64,000 nt of DNA from Deltaproteobacteria bacterium (GCA_016196825.1 JACPWY010000028.1:1-64000), one strand, 5' to 3'. Shown: positions 48,667 to 58,719, counted from the first letter of the stretch. Notes: generated by a model not told the origin, from the sequence alone. Numbers and translations: made by a program.

Positions 48667-51600
48667 ATGCGACTCAAGCGTCTCGAACTCCAGGGTTTTA
48701 AGTCTTTTGTCGATAGAACCATTGTCCATTTCGAAAACAAGATCACAGGTGTCGTAGGCCCGAACGGGTGCGGTAAGAGCAATATCGTCGATGCGATCCT
48801 ATGGGTGATGGGGGAGCAGAGTCCGTCCCACCTGCGCGGGAAATCGATGACCGATGTAATCTTCAACGGTTCTGAGAACCGTGCCGCGACCTCCATGGCC
48901 GAGGTCAGCTTGATCCTCGATAAGCAGGGCGTCATGTTGGCCCCTGAATACGCTGCCTTTGAGAAGAGTGAAGAGATTTCGATCACACGCCGGATCTATC
49001 GTGACGGTCAGGGAGAGTATCTGATCAATAAGCAGATGTGCCGGCTGAAAGATATCCATGAGCTCTTCATGGACACGGGCGTTGGGCGCCGCGCCTACTC
49101 GATCATCGAGCAGGGACAGATCGATCGCATGATCAATGTGAAACCCGAGGAGCGCAGAGGCCTCTTCGAAGAGGTGGCCGGGATCACGAAGTATAAGGCG
49201 AAGAAGAAAGAGGCCGTGAAGAAGCTCGAGGCCACGACGCAAAACCTTCTTCGTCTCCAAGATATTACAGGTGAGCTCGAAAAGCAGATGCGAAGCCTGA
49301 AAATTCAGGCGACACGCGCAAGGAAATATCGAGAGATTAAATCTGAACTTGAGACCGTTGATCTGCACCTCTTGGGTCGTAAGGTCTATGAAGTCGAAAA
49401 GACCTTGAAAGGGATGGGACACGAAAAGGAGCGGCTCCTCGAAAGACGCTCTGAACTCGAGGCCCAGGCGGGAATTATTGACGCCGAGGTGACCGAGGCT
49501 GAGGTGAAACGGCTCGAACTCGAAAGGGCTTTCCAGACCGCGACAGAAATGGAACGGGGTCTTGCGATCGCGCTGGAAAAGCTCGAAAGCACGCTTGCGA
49601 TCTGTGGTGAGCGCAGAAATTTTATCCAGCAGAATTCGCTGGGCCTTTCTCAGGAGTTGGCCGACATTGCGACGCAGCTCACCTCATTGCAGAGCGAACT
49701 AGAGCGTGTCACGGCGGAATGCCACACCCTCGCCAACGAACTCAGTGAGAAAAAGGCTGAGGTCGGAAACCTCGAACATGAAAAGCAGGCGGTTTCTCGC
49801 CTCTACACAGAATCGCTGGAGCGCAAGACCGGAATCGATGCCCAATTGAGGGAAATCGCCCAGAGTGATCAGCGGCTCCAGGCACAGATCTACCACGGGA
49901 CGGAAAAAGAGACGGAGTACCGGACAGCCCAAACCTTCTTGGCGGAAAAGGTCGCGGGGATCACGGGCCAGCTGGAGGCTTTGCAAACAGCTCTGATCGA
50001 GAGCGATGGAAGGATTGAGTCGGTTTCGAATCGATATGTGGCCGCTGAGTCCGAGGCTTCGCAGGTCGCGACGCATTGCCAGGAGACCTCGTCTGAGATT
50101 TCGCGGCTCGAGGATGATCTGTTTGCTCAACGAGAGCACTACCACCGTCGATCGAGTCGGTTGCAATCTCTTGAGGAGCTGAGCAAGAACCTTGAGGGGT
50201 ATCTTCCGACCGCGCGCGAGGTGCGCAACAAGATTGAAAATGCGACGGCGTTGCCGCTCGCTGAGATCGTTCAGCCGGAGAGCGATCGTGAGGAACACCT
50301 GGAGCACATTTTGGGGGGCGACATGAATACGCTCCTCACCCAGACCGCAGCCGAGGCCAAGCAACTGGCGGCCGTGATTCAGGATTCGGGTCTGGATCGT
50401 GTGGGGATCCTATCAATGGAAGGTCTCCCCCCGAGCGAGCCCGCATGGCCTGTCGACGGCGTCGAGCCGATTTTGAACCGGATTCGCGTGACTCCTGGCT
50501 ATGAAGCGGTGGCGGGGCGTTATCTTGGCCATGTCTATGTTTGCGCTGACCGTGACGCCCTATTCGACCTGCGTAGTCGGTATCCGCATTTCACTTTTGT
50601 TTCACGGGATGGAAAGGTCGTGGGTCGGCGTGATGGCTCGCTCACCTGTGGTCAGGTTTCACAGACGTCGGGGATCTTCACTCGGCGGCGCGAGATGGAG
50701 GCGCTCCGCACCGAGTGCGAAGAGCTCAACATTCGTCTCATTGCCCTGACGACCCACCGCGAACACCTTCTCCAGCAGCTCGAGTCTCAGGAGCAGGCCC
50801 ATGAGGATGTGAAGAGCCGGCTCTCCTCGATTCACGTTGAGAGGGTGGAACTCCGCAAGGAGAAGGAAAAGATTCAAATCGAATTTGCGCGCTCAGAGCG
50901 GGATCTGAAAGACGCTCACCGCGACAGTGAAGCCAATATGCGTTGCCTTGAGACCGTGCAACAGCAGCTCGGCGAGTGGCGTTCGTCGAGCGAAAGGCTT
51001 GTAGCCAATCGATTCGAACTCGACGAAGCGATGGCGGAGACTGGCCAAACGCTCGAGCGGTGCCGGTCTGAAATGGACGGCATCTCAAGCGCTCTTGAGC
51101 AAAAGCGGGTGGAGATTTCGGGGCTCACCGAACGAGTGAGCGCGCTGGAATATCAGCGCGATAAGGGCACCATGGAGATCGAGCGGCTCACGGCGCGCGA
51201 TCAGGCTATCCGGGAGCAGGTGGACCGCGACAATCAGGAGCTTCAATCGATCCAAGCTCAGATTGAGATCACGATCCAGGATCGCGATGACAAGACATTT
51301 GAGCGGTCACGGGTTGTGGAGTCTTTGGGAGAGCTTAAGACCAACTTCGACACGATTTCAATTGAGATCCAGGAGCTGCGAGATCGCAGAGGCAGCATCG
51401 CCTCTGATCGGAACTCGGTGCAAGAGGAGTTTCAGGGCCTCGAGCTCGATCTGCAGCAGCGCGAATCGGATCGCGCCCACCTACAGTCGATCTCGCAAGA
51501 GCGCTACCATCGTGATGCAACTCCTATCAGCGAATTCATTATTATTCCGCTCGAGCGCATTCCGCTTTTGGGAGAGCAGCTCTCATCAGACTGGCTTTCG

Positions 51601-52263
51601 ATGGAGGGTGACGACCGAGAGCGCCTGCTGGACGAGCACCTCAATAATTTGCGACAAAAGATCGAGCGTTACGGTGAGGTGAACCTCACGGCGATTCAGG
51701 AGTTTGAGGAGATTGAGCGGCGGTTCGGGTTTCTCAACAAGCAAAAAGAGGATCTCGACCACGCCGTGGCGGTGCTTCAAGAGGCGATCATCAAGATCGA
51801 TGAGACCACGAAAATCCGGTTTGAAGAGACTTTCCACGTCGTGAACGCTAAGTTCAAGGAGATATTTCCGATCCTCTTCAACGGAGGAAAGGCGGAACTC
51901 TCGCTGACGGCTCCGATGATCGGCGCGGATCCGGGCATCGATGTGATGGTGCAGCCGCCCGGTAAGCGACTCCAGAGCATGAGCCTACTGTCTGGCGGCG
52001 AGAAGGCCCTGACGGCGGTGAGCCTGATCCTCTCGATCTTCGCGCGCAAGCCTAGCCCCTTCTGCTTGTTGGATGAGGTCGACGCGCCGTTGGATGATGC
52101 CAACGTTTCTCGTTTCAACACCGTGATCCGAAAGATGTCGCAGAAGACTCAGTTTATCGTCATCACACACAATAAGAAGACGATGGAGATGGCGGAAGCT
52201 CTCTACGGCGTTACGATGGAACGCGCCGGTGTCTCCAAGCTCACCTCCGTTCGTCTGAACTAG
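48667..52263 (+). CDS. smc: Chromosome segregation protein SMC
   Basis: SMC ATPase that organises and separates chromosomes. 1198 residues. N-terminal Walker A GPNGCGKSNI (31-40), long coiled coil, hinge domain about residues 510-660 (EHLEHILGGDMNTLLTQTAA), second coiled coil, then signature LSGGEKALTAVSLI and Walker B FCLLDEVDAPLDDANV. Start ATG 48667 has AGGAAG two bases upstream, close spacing. It begins 16 bases after palindromic element E3, so the element lies in its leader. Confidence 0.96.
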   Translation: MRLKRLELQGFKSFVDRTIVHFENKITGVVGPNGCGKSNIVDAILWVMGEQSPSHLRGKSMTDVIFNGSENRAATSMAEVSLILDKQGVMLAPEYAAFEKSEEISITRRIYRDGQGEYLINKQMCRLKDIHELFMDTGVGRRAYSIIEQGQIDRMINVKPEERRGLFEEVAGITKYKAKKKEAVKKLEATTQNLLRLQDITGELEKQMRSLKIQATRARKYREIKSELETVDLHLLGRKVYEVEKTLKGMGHEKERLLERRSELEAQAGIIDAEVTEAEVKRLELERAFQTATEMERGLAIALEKLESTLAICGERRNFIQQNSLGLSQELADIATQLTSLQSELERVTAECHTLANELSEKKAEVGNLEHEKQAVSRLYTESLERKTGIDAQLREIAQSDQRLQAQIYHGTEKETEYRTAQTFLAEKVAGITGQLEALQTALIESDGRIESVSNRYVAAESEASQVATHCQETSSEISRLEDDLFAQREHYHRRSSRLQSLEELSKNLEGYLPTAREVRNKIENATALPLAEIVQPESDREEHLEHILGGDMNTLLTQTAAEAKQLAAVIQDSGLDRVGILSMEGLPPSEPAWPVDGVEPILNRIRVTPGYEAVAGRYLGHVYVCADRDALFDLRSRYPHFTFVSRDGKVVGRRDGSLTCGQVSQTSGIFTRRREMEALRTECEELNIRLIALTTHREHLLQQLESQEQAHEDVKSRLSSIHVERVELRKEKEKIQIEFARSERDLKDAHRDSEANMRCLETVQQQLGEWRSSSERLVANRFELDEAMAETGQTLERCRSEMDGISSALEQKRVEISGLTERVSALEYQRDKGTMEIERLTARDQAIREQVDRDNQELQSIQAQIEITIQDRDDKTFERSRVVESLGELKTNFDTISIEIQELRDRRGSIASDRNSVQEEFQGLELDLQQRESDRAHLQSISQERYHRDATPISEFIIIPLERIPLLGEQLSSDWLSMEGDDRERLLDEHLNNLRQKIERYGEVNLTAIQEFEEIERRFGFLNKQKEDLDHAVAVLQEAIIKIDETTKIRFEETFHVVNAKFKEIFPILFNGGKAELSLTAPMIGADPGIDVMVQPPGKRLQSMSLLSGGEKALTAVSLILSIFARKPSPFCLLDEVDAPLDDANVSRFNTVIRKMSQKTQFIVITHNKKTMEMAEALYGVTMERAGVSKLTSVRLN

Positions 52264-52270
52264 GAAACTG

Positions 52271-53488
52271 CTAGTACATGTTTACGACGGTCGACATGAC
52301 CTGGCCGTTATTGCAGTACACAGCGGGTCGAGTCGCCGATTGGGCGATGACCTGGACGATTTTCTGGCCGGGATACGAGAAGGCCAATGCGAACGGTACG
52401 CTGATCGGCATGAGCGGCTGGACTCCGCCGGACCACGGTTCGCCGGGGCTGAGCTGGCTCACAATGAGCGACTCGCCGGTGCTTGCGGTCACGTAGAAGT
52501 TAACCGCGATGCCTGTCGGAAAGCTGCTGCCGCCGGCGTAAAAGGAACAGGCCAACGAAGATCCGTTGCCTCCGCCGTTGCCGAAATTCAGAGAAATCTG
52601 AGCCTGGTTGATGATGGCGCCACCACTGGAAGCGCGCTCGATCAGGCCTACCACCACGGTTCCCGCGATGACGCTCGTCACCTGGAGCGTGTTGCCGTTG
52701 GGGAGGAAAGAGACCGTACCCGGAGCGCTGATGATCGACCAGGTCCAGTTTTGATTGGCCTGGGAGGCGTCGCTGGCTGTGAGATAGATGATGCTTCCAA
52801 CTGCCTGCGAAGTCGAGGAGGCCGAAATCTGGAGTGAACCCGAAGAGCCTCCGCCGTTTGTGCCGAAGTAAAGCGTAATCGAGGAGGTGCCGGCAGCGGC
52901 CGAGGTGGCATTGACTACGGCGGTGGCGGCGACCGAGCTTGAGACCGTGGCCTGGTATTGGGAAGTCTGGACGATGATCACTCCGCTGACCGCCGAGGCC
53001 AGTGTGAAGGAATAGGTCGCTCCCGCGACTGGGTTCAAAACGGAAAGAATAATCGAGGATCCCACGGCCACGGATGTGCTTGGAGAGGGGGTAATCGTAA
53101 AACTGTTGGTGGTCGTTGAGCCACTGAGGCCGCTGAGCTGGCACGAGGTCGAAGCGTTCGCGCTGTCGCTCACTGCGACCGAATCATTTACTCCGCCGGC
53201 CGAGCCGGTCGTGAGAGAGTAGGTGGCGGAATACGTGTAGCTCGACTGCGAGCTGGTGAACGCCGAGAGCCCCGGAATAGTGATATTGAAGGGGGCGGTG
53301 CCGCCGCTGATGTTCACCGCGACGTTATTGATCTGAATGCTTGAGCTAGGAAGGCCGGGATTGCCGCTCACCAGGCTGGCACTTGCGGTGCAGGCGAAGC
53401 CACTTTGAACCTTTGTTTCGCTGCTGCAAGCTGCGAGCAGCAGGGTGGCCACGATTCCAAACGTCGAAGAGATCTTGGTGAAGCTCAT
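52271..53488 (-). CDS. Ser/Thr/Gly-rich lipoprotein with repeated beta domains
   Basis: 405 residues. An AGGAG site precedes the ATG. The leader MSFTKISSTFGIVATLLLAAC ends in the lipobox LAAC (Cys21). The mature protein is extremely rich in Ser, Thr, Ala and Gly with alternating hydrophobic residues (GSSIILSVLNPVAGATYSFT, GSIIYLTASDASQ), as in Ig-like or bacterial adhesin repeats. Four cysteines are spaced along the chain. A surface lipoprotein, perhaps an adhesin, is the best guess. Convergent with smc eight bases away. Confidence 0.75.
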   Translation of the reverse strand: MSFTKISSTFGIVATLLLAACSSETKVQSGFACTASASLVSGNPGLPSSSIQINNVAVNISGGTAPFNITIPGLSAFTSSQSSYTYSATYSLTTGSAGGVNDSVAVSDSANASTSCQLSGLSGSTTTNSFTITPSPSTSVAVGSSIILSVLNPVAGATYSFTLASAVSGVIIVQTSQYQATVSSSVAATAVVNATSAAAGTSSITLYFGTNGGGSSGSLQISASSTSQAVGSIIYLTASDASQANQNWTWSIISAPGTVSFLPNGNTLQVTSVIAGTVVVGLIERASSGGAIINQAQISLNFGNGGGNGSSLACSFYAGGSSFPTGIAVNFYVTASTGESLIVSQLSPGEPWSGGVQPLMPISVPFALAFSYPGQKIVQVIAQSATRPAVYCNNGQVMSTVVNMY

Positions 53489-53618
53489 GGTGTTCTCCTA
53501 TTTCAATTATAGGAATACACCTCGAGGTGTTCTTCTCGAGTGGGTGAACGTTTGCAAAAGACTGTGAACAAACGTGATTGGAAATCGAGGAGCTGGTAGG
53601 CAGGTGTCAAAAATTTTG

Positions 53619-54305
53619 TCAGTCGCTGGAAGCGATGAACGTATAGCCTGTGCCCCATAGGGTCTTGATAAAACGGGGGTTTTTGGGATCGTCTTTCAGT
53701 TTCTGGCGAAGCCGGCTCAAAAGAACGTCGATGGTTCGGGAGTAGCACTCGTATTCTGCGCCCCGGAGGTGGTCCATAATTTGGTCGCGGTTGAACGGCT
53801 CGCCGGGTTTGTCGGCTAGAAGAGCTAGGATTTCGAACTCCATGGTGGTGAGCTCGAGGTCCTTCCCATCGAGTTTCGCCCGCCGCTCCTTCAAGAAAAT
53901 ATCGAGATTATCGAAACGCAGTGTCCGGCGCTTTTCGATGAACTTTGGCCGACGGAGAATTGCCTGGATGCGAGCGAGTAGCTCGCGGGGTTCCACCGGT
54001 TTTGCGATGTAGTCATCGGCACCCATCTCAAGTCCCACGATCTTGTCGGTGGCATCGGCCCGTTCGGTGGCGAAAAGGAGCGGGACATCGCTCACCATCC
54101 TAATCTGCTTACACACCTGAAGACCTATCTGCCCCGGGACCATGAGATCAAGAACAACAAAGGCAACGCTCCCCTGCTTGAGGATCTTGAGCGCCTCCTC
54201 CAGACGAGCGACCGTCGTGACCTGAAAGCCATACTTCGGCAAGAAGGCCTCTACCTTCGCCCGCCAATCTTGATCATCATCTATAAGAAGGAGCAGGCCC
54301 GACAT
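53619..54305 (-). CDS. OmpR-family response regulator
   Basis: 228 residues. Receiver domain with acidic pocket LLIDDDQD (Asp pair), phosphoacceptor in FVVLDLMVPGQ, and DDYIAKP (Lys). C-terminal winged-helix DNA-binding domain (TTMEFEILALLADKPGEPFN, RTIDVLLSRLRQKLKDDP, FIKTLWGTGYTF). No histidine kinase is adjacent, so it is an orphan in this window. Confidence 0.95.
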   Translation of the reverse strand: MSGLLLLIDDDQDWRAKVEAFLPKYGFQVTTVARLEEALKILKQGSVAFVVLDLMVPGQIGLQVCKQIRMVSDVPLLFATERADATDKIVGLEMGADDYIAKPVEPRELLARIQAILRRPKFIEKRRTLRFDNLDIFLKERRAKLDGKDLELTTMEFEILALLADKPGEPFNRDQIMDHLRGAEYECYSRTIDVLLSRLRQKLKDDPKNPRFIKTLWGTGYTFIASSD

Positions 54306-54372
54306 AAACTCTCAGATCTCTTATCGGCATGCCTCTTAGAGTACTTTATTGCGTGTTACTCCCCAGCATACT

Positions 54373-55164
54373 TTATTGCGCGGGCGTGGAGAGTGTTGAG
54401 AGGGCGGGCGTATTCGAGCGGGAACGAGCTTCCCACAGTGCCACGAGGAACGCCCGCGAGTAGCGGTAGAGATTGAGAAGAATTGCGCGGGGCGATCCAA
54501 ATGTTTTGGAATGGCCATGCTGCCGAGTGCCGCATGCGTAAGGAACCTCAGTCAATCGAGCGCCAAGGCGCTGGGCTTGTAACAAAAGAAATATGAAATA
54601 CTCGCCGTGGCAGCCGCGGAAATCGATTTGCTTGGCGAGGCTCGTCTTCATTACGATGAAACCGCTCGTGAGATCGGTAACCGGCAGATGAAAAATCCTA
54701 TCGAGGCACCAGTTGAGAATATTGGAGAGCACGACCTCCCAAAAGGAGTCCTTGCCGAGGCTCTTCACCGATTTTTGGTGCCCGCCAAAGGCAAACCGCG
54801 AGGCCACCGCGAGATCGTGAGTGCCCATTTTCTGGATCAGCATTTTCAAAGCCTCAATCGGAGTTGATCCATCGCAATCCATCCAACCTACGTGGGAGGT
54901 GTTCACAGCCTTCACGGCGTCGCGAAGACTGGGTGTTAGTCCAGGCTCGCTCGTGCGGTGAATCACCGAGAGCTGTCCCTTCAAGATGTTGGAAAGGAAA
55001 TGGGTTTCCACGGCCTCGAGAGTCCCATCGGTCGAGTCATCATCGACCACAATGATCTGGCCAATCTGCGGGTGCGCCTGGAGCACACTCTCGATCACCG
55101 GAATAATATTCTCGCGTTCATTGAGTGTCGGAAGAATAAAGCTGAGCGAGCTTTCTGGGCGCAT
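54373..55164 (-). CDS. Family 2 glycosyltransferase (dolichyl-phosphate-mannose-synthase-like)
   Basis: 263 residues. LSFILPTLNERENI and QIIVVDDDSTDGTLEAVE give the nucleotide-sugar fold; the metal site is MDCDGS. No long C-terminal membrane helices are visible, so it resembles soluble Dpm1-like transferases that load a polyprenyl phosphate with a sugar. Two tandem cysteines are present (WCLDRI). Role in surface glycan or lipid modification inferred. Confidence 0.88.
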   Translation of the reverse strand: MRPESSLSFILPTLNERENIIPVIESVLQAHPQIGQIIVVDDDSTDGTLEAVETHFLSNILKGQLSVIHRTSEPGLTPSLRDAVKAVNTSHVGWMDCDGSTPIEALKMLIQKMGTHDLAVASRFAFGGHQKSVKSLGKDSFWEVVLSNILNWCLDRIFHLPVTDLTSGFIVMKTSLAKQIDFRGCHGEYFIFLLLQAQRLGARLTEVPYACGTRQHGHSKTFGSPRAILLNLYRYSRAFLVALWEARSRSNTPALSTLSTPAQ

Positions 55165-55214
55165 ATGGTTATATTACACGCGCGTCCAATTTGAGCAAAT
55201 CGTTGGGCCTGCGA

Positions 55215-56156
55215 TTACAGGTGAAAGAGCCCGTTCTCTTCACGAGGGGCTACGCCCATCCACGAACGATGATGGACCTCCTTCATGATCTGCTCGGTGA
55301 TGGCCTGCCACCACTGAACGTGCTTATCGAAGTACTCGTTTTCCTGGCCATAGCGCCCCTCATAGGTGAAGGAGAGCGATTTGTAGTGGTCGTAGAAATA
55401 GTCCTTCGTGGTTCCCATCGGATAGTAGCCCAGAATCTGTCCCGTGGTTCCGTGCTCCACATCCTTGCCGAGAATCGATTGGGCCAGTTGTCCCATGGCC
55501 TGGTGCTCTTTGAGTGCGTCGGGCGGCAAGGTGGTTTCGGTCTCGTAGGACCAGGGGTAAAGAAGAGCTCCGGCGCAGCAGTGGTAATCCACCGTCACGC
55601 GGTAGCGCAGCCCGAGCTTTTCGCCGAGCTCATCGAGCTTGGAGCTCAGGTTGCCGGTTTCCACCTCAGTGAATCCTTTGAAATTAGCCGGTGGAACATC
55701 CCAGTCGCGGTTGAGATCTGTGTCATGGGTGTTTTCCCGTTGTCTGAGATCGTAACCATCCGGATTAACGATCGGCACAAACACTACCGCGCCGCCGGTG
55801 TCGATGAATTTTTGAAATGTGCCCTGCCCTTTGGATTGGGTGATGATCGTTTCCGGGAGACGATCCTCGATGTTGAGGTACTCATTACCGTGGATGCTGC
55901 CCGTGATGTAAAGCGTGGGGCGGGTTGCCGGGTGCAGGTCATGGCGGTAAAGGGCGAGCAGGCGAAGTGTGCGGCCCTGCGCGGTCTGCCCATAGTCGAA
56001 AATCAAGGTGCGATCGGTATTTTGATCGGCGAGCTGCTGCATCTTGGTGAGAAGCTCCGAGTATTTGGGTCCGTGGATTCCAGAATCGGAATCGGCCCAA
56101 TCTCCGGCCAAACAGATTGCGGTCACAAAGAAAAACCCCAGAACGGTGAGCTTCAT
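55215..56156 (-). CDS. Secreted M14-family zinc carboxypeptidase
   Basis: 313 residues, with signal peptide MKLTVLGFFFVTAICLAG and GGGAG before the ATG. Zinc ligands HGNE (His89, Glu92) and a third His in VDYHCC; the substrate Arg/Asn site is TDLNRDW; the catalytic Glu is in LSFTYEG. Typical M14 peptidase, exported, cutting C-terminal residues of peptides or peptidoglycan stems. Substrate unknown; a secreted peptidase fits with the trypsin-like protease at 30 kb. Confidence 0.92.
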   Translation of the reverse strand: MKLTVLGFFFVTAICLAGDWADSDSGIHGPKYSELLTKMQQLADQNTDRTLIFDYGQTAQGRTLRLLALYRHDLHPATRPTLYITGSIHGNEYLNIEDRLPETIITQSKGQGTFQKFIDTGGAVVFVPIVNPDGYDLRQRENTHDTDLNRDWDVPPANFKGFTEVETGNLSSKLDELGEKLGLRYRVTVDYHCCAGALLYPWSYETETTLPPDALKEHQAMGQLAQSILGKDVEHGTTGQILGYYPMGTTKDYFYDHYKSLSFTYEGRYGQENEYFDKHVQWWQAITEQIMKEVHHRSWMGVAPREENGLFHL

Positions 56157-56243
56157 GTGTCTCCCAAGACGTAGTGTTGAAATAAGATTATCGAGGCGAG
56201 TCGGATCCGGGATGGGTCAACGCGTCAGTAACCCAAGGAACCG

Positions 56244-56909
56244 TTAGCTCTTGGTAACGATGAGCTCGTAGCAAGGTTGGCCGCTCTGGAGGAAGGTGAA
56301 CTCAAACTTGGTGCGCCCCTGCGGAAACTGATCGAGGTGGTTGTAAGGGTTGGGCGTAATCTGGCCCCAGGCGAGCCCCTTCAAATTGTATTGCGTGCGG
56401 CAGACGTATTCGGCTTCGTTGATATAAAACTCCTGGTCACTCGCCCAGATCATCAATCCCTCCGGCTTAAGGACTCTGTGAAAATGCTTCATGAGGGGGT
56501 GGAGGTACCAGCGGTTTTTCCTCTGTGAATTCCTCAGCCAAGGGCAGGGGTAGAGAATGTAGAGCCGCTCGAGAGATTCTGTGGGCACCTCATTCACGAG
56601 CGCGCCGATGGCATTGCCACGGAATCCAAGAATGTTGGCGAGGCCCGTCCGTTTACAGCGTTGGACGAGACGCCTGCCGCGCATTCGACTCCGCTCGATA
56701 GCGATAAGCCGCTTGTCTGGGTGCTGAGCGGCCAGGCTTGTGAAAAACCAGCCGGTGCCGGCGCCCAGCTCAAACCAGATGCCCGGGTGCTCAAAGGTTC
56801 CAGTTGGGAAATGGTTTGGCTTTTTTTCATCCCAATACGACTCCAGCTGCTCAGGGCGCAGGCGTGCAAGGTCATAATTCATTCGAGTGATATTGAGGGG
56901 GGGCATCAT
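56244..56909 (-). CDS. trmB: TrmB-like SAM methyltransferase
   Basis: 221 residues from ATG 56909, overlapping the hpt stop (ATGA). The SAM site is WFELGAGTGWFFTSLAAQHP, then LIAIERSRMRGRR. The layout matches tRNA (guanine-N7) methyltransferase TrmB, but its signature PDPWP/K motif is altered (YPCPWLRNSQRKNRW), with Cys in place of the key Asp, so normal TrmB activity is doubtful. C-terminal part ASDQEFYINEAEY. Third gene of tdk-hpt-trmB-like. Confidence 0.75.
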   Translation of the reverse strand: MMPPLNITRMNYDLARLRPEQLESYWDEKKPNHFPTGTFEHPGIWFELGAGTGWFFTSLAAQHPDKRLIAIERSRMRGRRLVQRCKRTGLANILGFRGNAIGALVNEVPTESLERLYILYPCPWLRNSQRKNRWYLHPLMKHFHRVLKPEGLMIWASDQEFYINEAEYVCRTQYNLKGLAWGQITPNPYNHLDQFPQGRTKFEFTFLQSGQPCYELIVTKS

Positions 56910-57430
56910 ATCGTCGGCACTCCAATCCCAGGGAGCTCCCGGAACCAACCGCAATAGTCCATTCCATAACCGACGTAAAATTTATCTTCGAGGCTAAACC
57001 CGAGGTAGTCCACGGAAAGGGGGATGATCGATTTTTTCTGTTTGGTCGCAAGGGCGCAGATCTTCACCGACTTGGCCTGGCGGGATTTGAAGAGGCGATC
57101 AAGGTAGGTGAGCGTGAGGCCAGTCGAGACGATATCATCGACAATGATTACGTTTTTGCCAGCGACATCGGCCACGCAATCGATGGTCAGCCCCATCTCT
57201 CCCGTGCGGGTCTCGAGCGATTCCGGCGAGGCCATCCCGGCAAATTCACAGTGCACTGGTGTTTTCAGGCATCGCACGAGATCCGAGTAGAATACAAATC
57301 CGCTCTTAAGCACACAAATGGCGACTACGGGTTGTCCAGCCAGCCAGGTGTTAATTTCTCTAGAAAGGGCTTCCACACGAGACCGAATCTCTCCGGCCGT
57401 GAGGATCATCGTGACTTCAGGGCGATTCAT
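56906..57430 (-). CDS. hpt: Hypoxanthine phosphoribosyltransferase
   Basis: 174 residues, starting at ATG 57430; the frame continues upstream within tdk but without coding character. The PRPP motif is VIIVDDIVSTGLTL; VAICVLKSGFVFYSDLVRCL and VDYLGFSLEDKFYVGYGMDY are typical. Salvages hypoxanthine or guanine into IMP/GMP. Eight bases after the tdk stop, in one operon. Confidence 0.92.
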   Translation of the reverse strand: MNRPEVTMILTAGEIRSRVEALSREINTWLAGQPVVAICVLKSGFVFYSDLVRCLKTPVHCEFAGMASPESLETRTGEMGLTIDCVADVAGKNVIIVDDIVSTGLTLTYLDRLFKSRQAKSVKICALATKQKKSIIPLSVDYLGFSLEDKFYVGYGMDYCGWFRELPGIGVPTI

Positions 57431-57438
57431 AATAGCTG

Positions 57439-57999
57439 CTAGCGACTGAGGAAAGGGTGTTCGTAGCAACGCCGGCAGCGAGCTTCGTACAGGTCCTCCG
57501 CTCCAACGAGGATCGTACCCGGACCCCCCTCCTGGCTGACGAAACGGCGTTGAGTGCGGCTCGCCGGATTTCCACACACCGTGCAGATAGCCGACATTTT
57601 GGTGACCATCTCGGCGATGGCCATGAGGTTTGGCATTGAGCCGAAAGGCTGGCCTTGATAATCCAGGTCGAGACCGGCGACGATGACGCGAAGGCCGCGG
57701 TTTGCAAGTCGTTGAGTCACATCCACGATTGTGGGTGACAAGAACTGCGCCTCATCAATTCCCACGATGCGGGTGTTGTCATCCACAAGCTCCATTAGCT
57801 GATCAGGGCGCTCAATATTAATGGCGTCGAGCTTCATCGCGGAGTGGCTCGTCACGTGCTCGGCCGAGTAGCGATTGTCGATTACAGGCTTAAAGATCTG
57901 GACCTTTTGCTTGGCGATCTGGGCCCGCTTGATGCGACGGATCAATTCTTCGGTCTTTCCGCTGAACATGCTTCCGCAGATGACCTCAACCCAACCCAT
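57439..57999 (-). CDS. tdk: Thymidine kinase
   Basis: 186 residues from ATG 57999, where the family begins ([17 protein letters not shown]-loop 9-16). DEAQFL is the Walker B/substrate site; zinc cysteines CTVC and CRRC are present. Class II thymidine kinase phosphorylates salvaged thymidine. First gene of tdk-hpt-trmB-like. Confidence 0.93.
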   Translation of the reverse strand: MGWVEVICGSMFSGKTEELIRRIKRAQIAKQKVQIFKPVIDNRYSAEHVTSHSAMKLDAINIERPDQLMELVDDNTRIVGIDEAQFLSPTIVDVTQRLANRGLRVIVAGLDLDYQGQPFGSMPNLMAIAEMVTKMSAICTVCGNPASRTQRRFVSQEGGPGTILVGAEDLYEARCRRCYEHPFLSR

Positions 58000-58131
58000 A
58001 GTCCAAACGCTTGAAAAGTGTGTCACCGAGCCCCCAAAAAGCGTGAAATCATCTGGCACTCTAACGCTTCCCTCTTAGGCCGACAAGCCTGTTGCCGATG
58101 GGGCGAGACGTGTGTTTCATTGTGTTTATTC

Positions 58132-58719
58132 ATGGAGATAGCGCTTTCAAACCGCATAGCGTTGGGTCGTTGGTGGTTTCGCAACCGCAGCCTTTCCCCC
58201 GTTCCGCTTCTGGTCCTGATGGTCTGGCTGGCTCCCGATTTTGAATTGGATGTGCCCTTGCTTTTGATGGGTGTGCTCAGTGTTACTCTATCGGAGGGGC
58301 TTCGCCTTTGGGCCGTGAGTTATGCCGGGAGTGCGACGCGGACTCGGGGAGATCAGGTCCATCAACTCGTCATCGGAGGACCCTACCGCTGGACCCGCAA
58401 TCCCCTCTATGTGGCCAACATCGGGCTCTATGCTTCGTTTACTTTTCTATTCGGCCACTTCATTTTGACCGTTGCGGCGGTTCTCTATTTTATTCTTCAG
58501 TACACTTTGATCATTTCCTACGAAGAGAGCCTCCTCGAGGATCGGTTTGGACAAAGTTACCGCGATTATTGTGCGGCCGTTCCCCGTTGGTTCTGGGGCG
58601 ATCGCACCGTGATGGGTCCGAGCGATCTGCTTCCTGATCTCAAATCCGCGTTCCGCAGCGAACGCAGCACTCTGTTCGCGATCGGCGCCATGTGGCTCAT
58701 CTGGATGTGGCGCCGGTAG
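58132..58719 (+). CDS. Isoprenylcysteine carboxyl-methyltransferase-like membrane protein
   Basis: About 195 residues from ATG 58132; the upstream open frame is out of character. Four membrane segments. ICMT/PEMT motifs: GPYRWTRNPLYVANIG and ESLLEDRFGQSYRDYCAAVP. In bacteria such integral methyltransferases act on lipids or small substrates; the true substrate is unknown. Its TAG stop (58717-58719) is made by the left inverted repeat of the transposase unit. Confidence 0.82.
   Translation: MEIALSNRIALGRWWFRNRSLSPVPLLVLMVWLAPDFELDVPLLLMGVLSVTLSEGLRLWAVSYAGSATRTRGDQVHQLVIGGPYRWTRNPLYVANIGLYASFTFLFGHFILTVAAVLYFILQYTLIISYEESLLEDRFGQSYRDYCAAVPRWFWGDRTVMGPSDLLPDLKSAFRSERSTLFAIGAMWLIWMWRR

Noticed and set aside
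53503-53748. Extra 81-codon frame beside the OmpR regulator
   Set aside because: It overlaps the regulator's 3' end in another frame and has no start signal or protein-like pattern.
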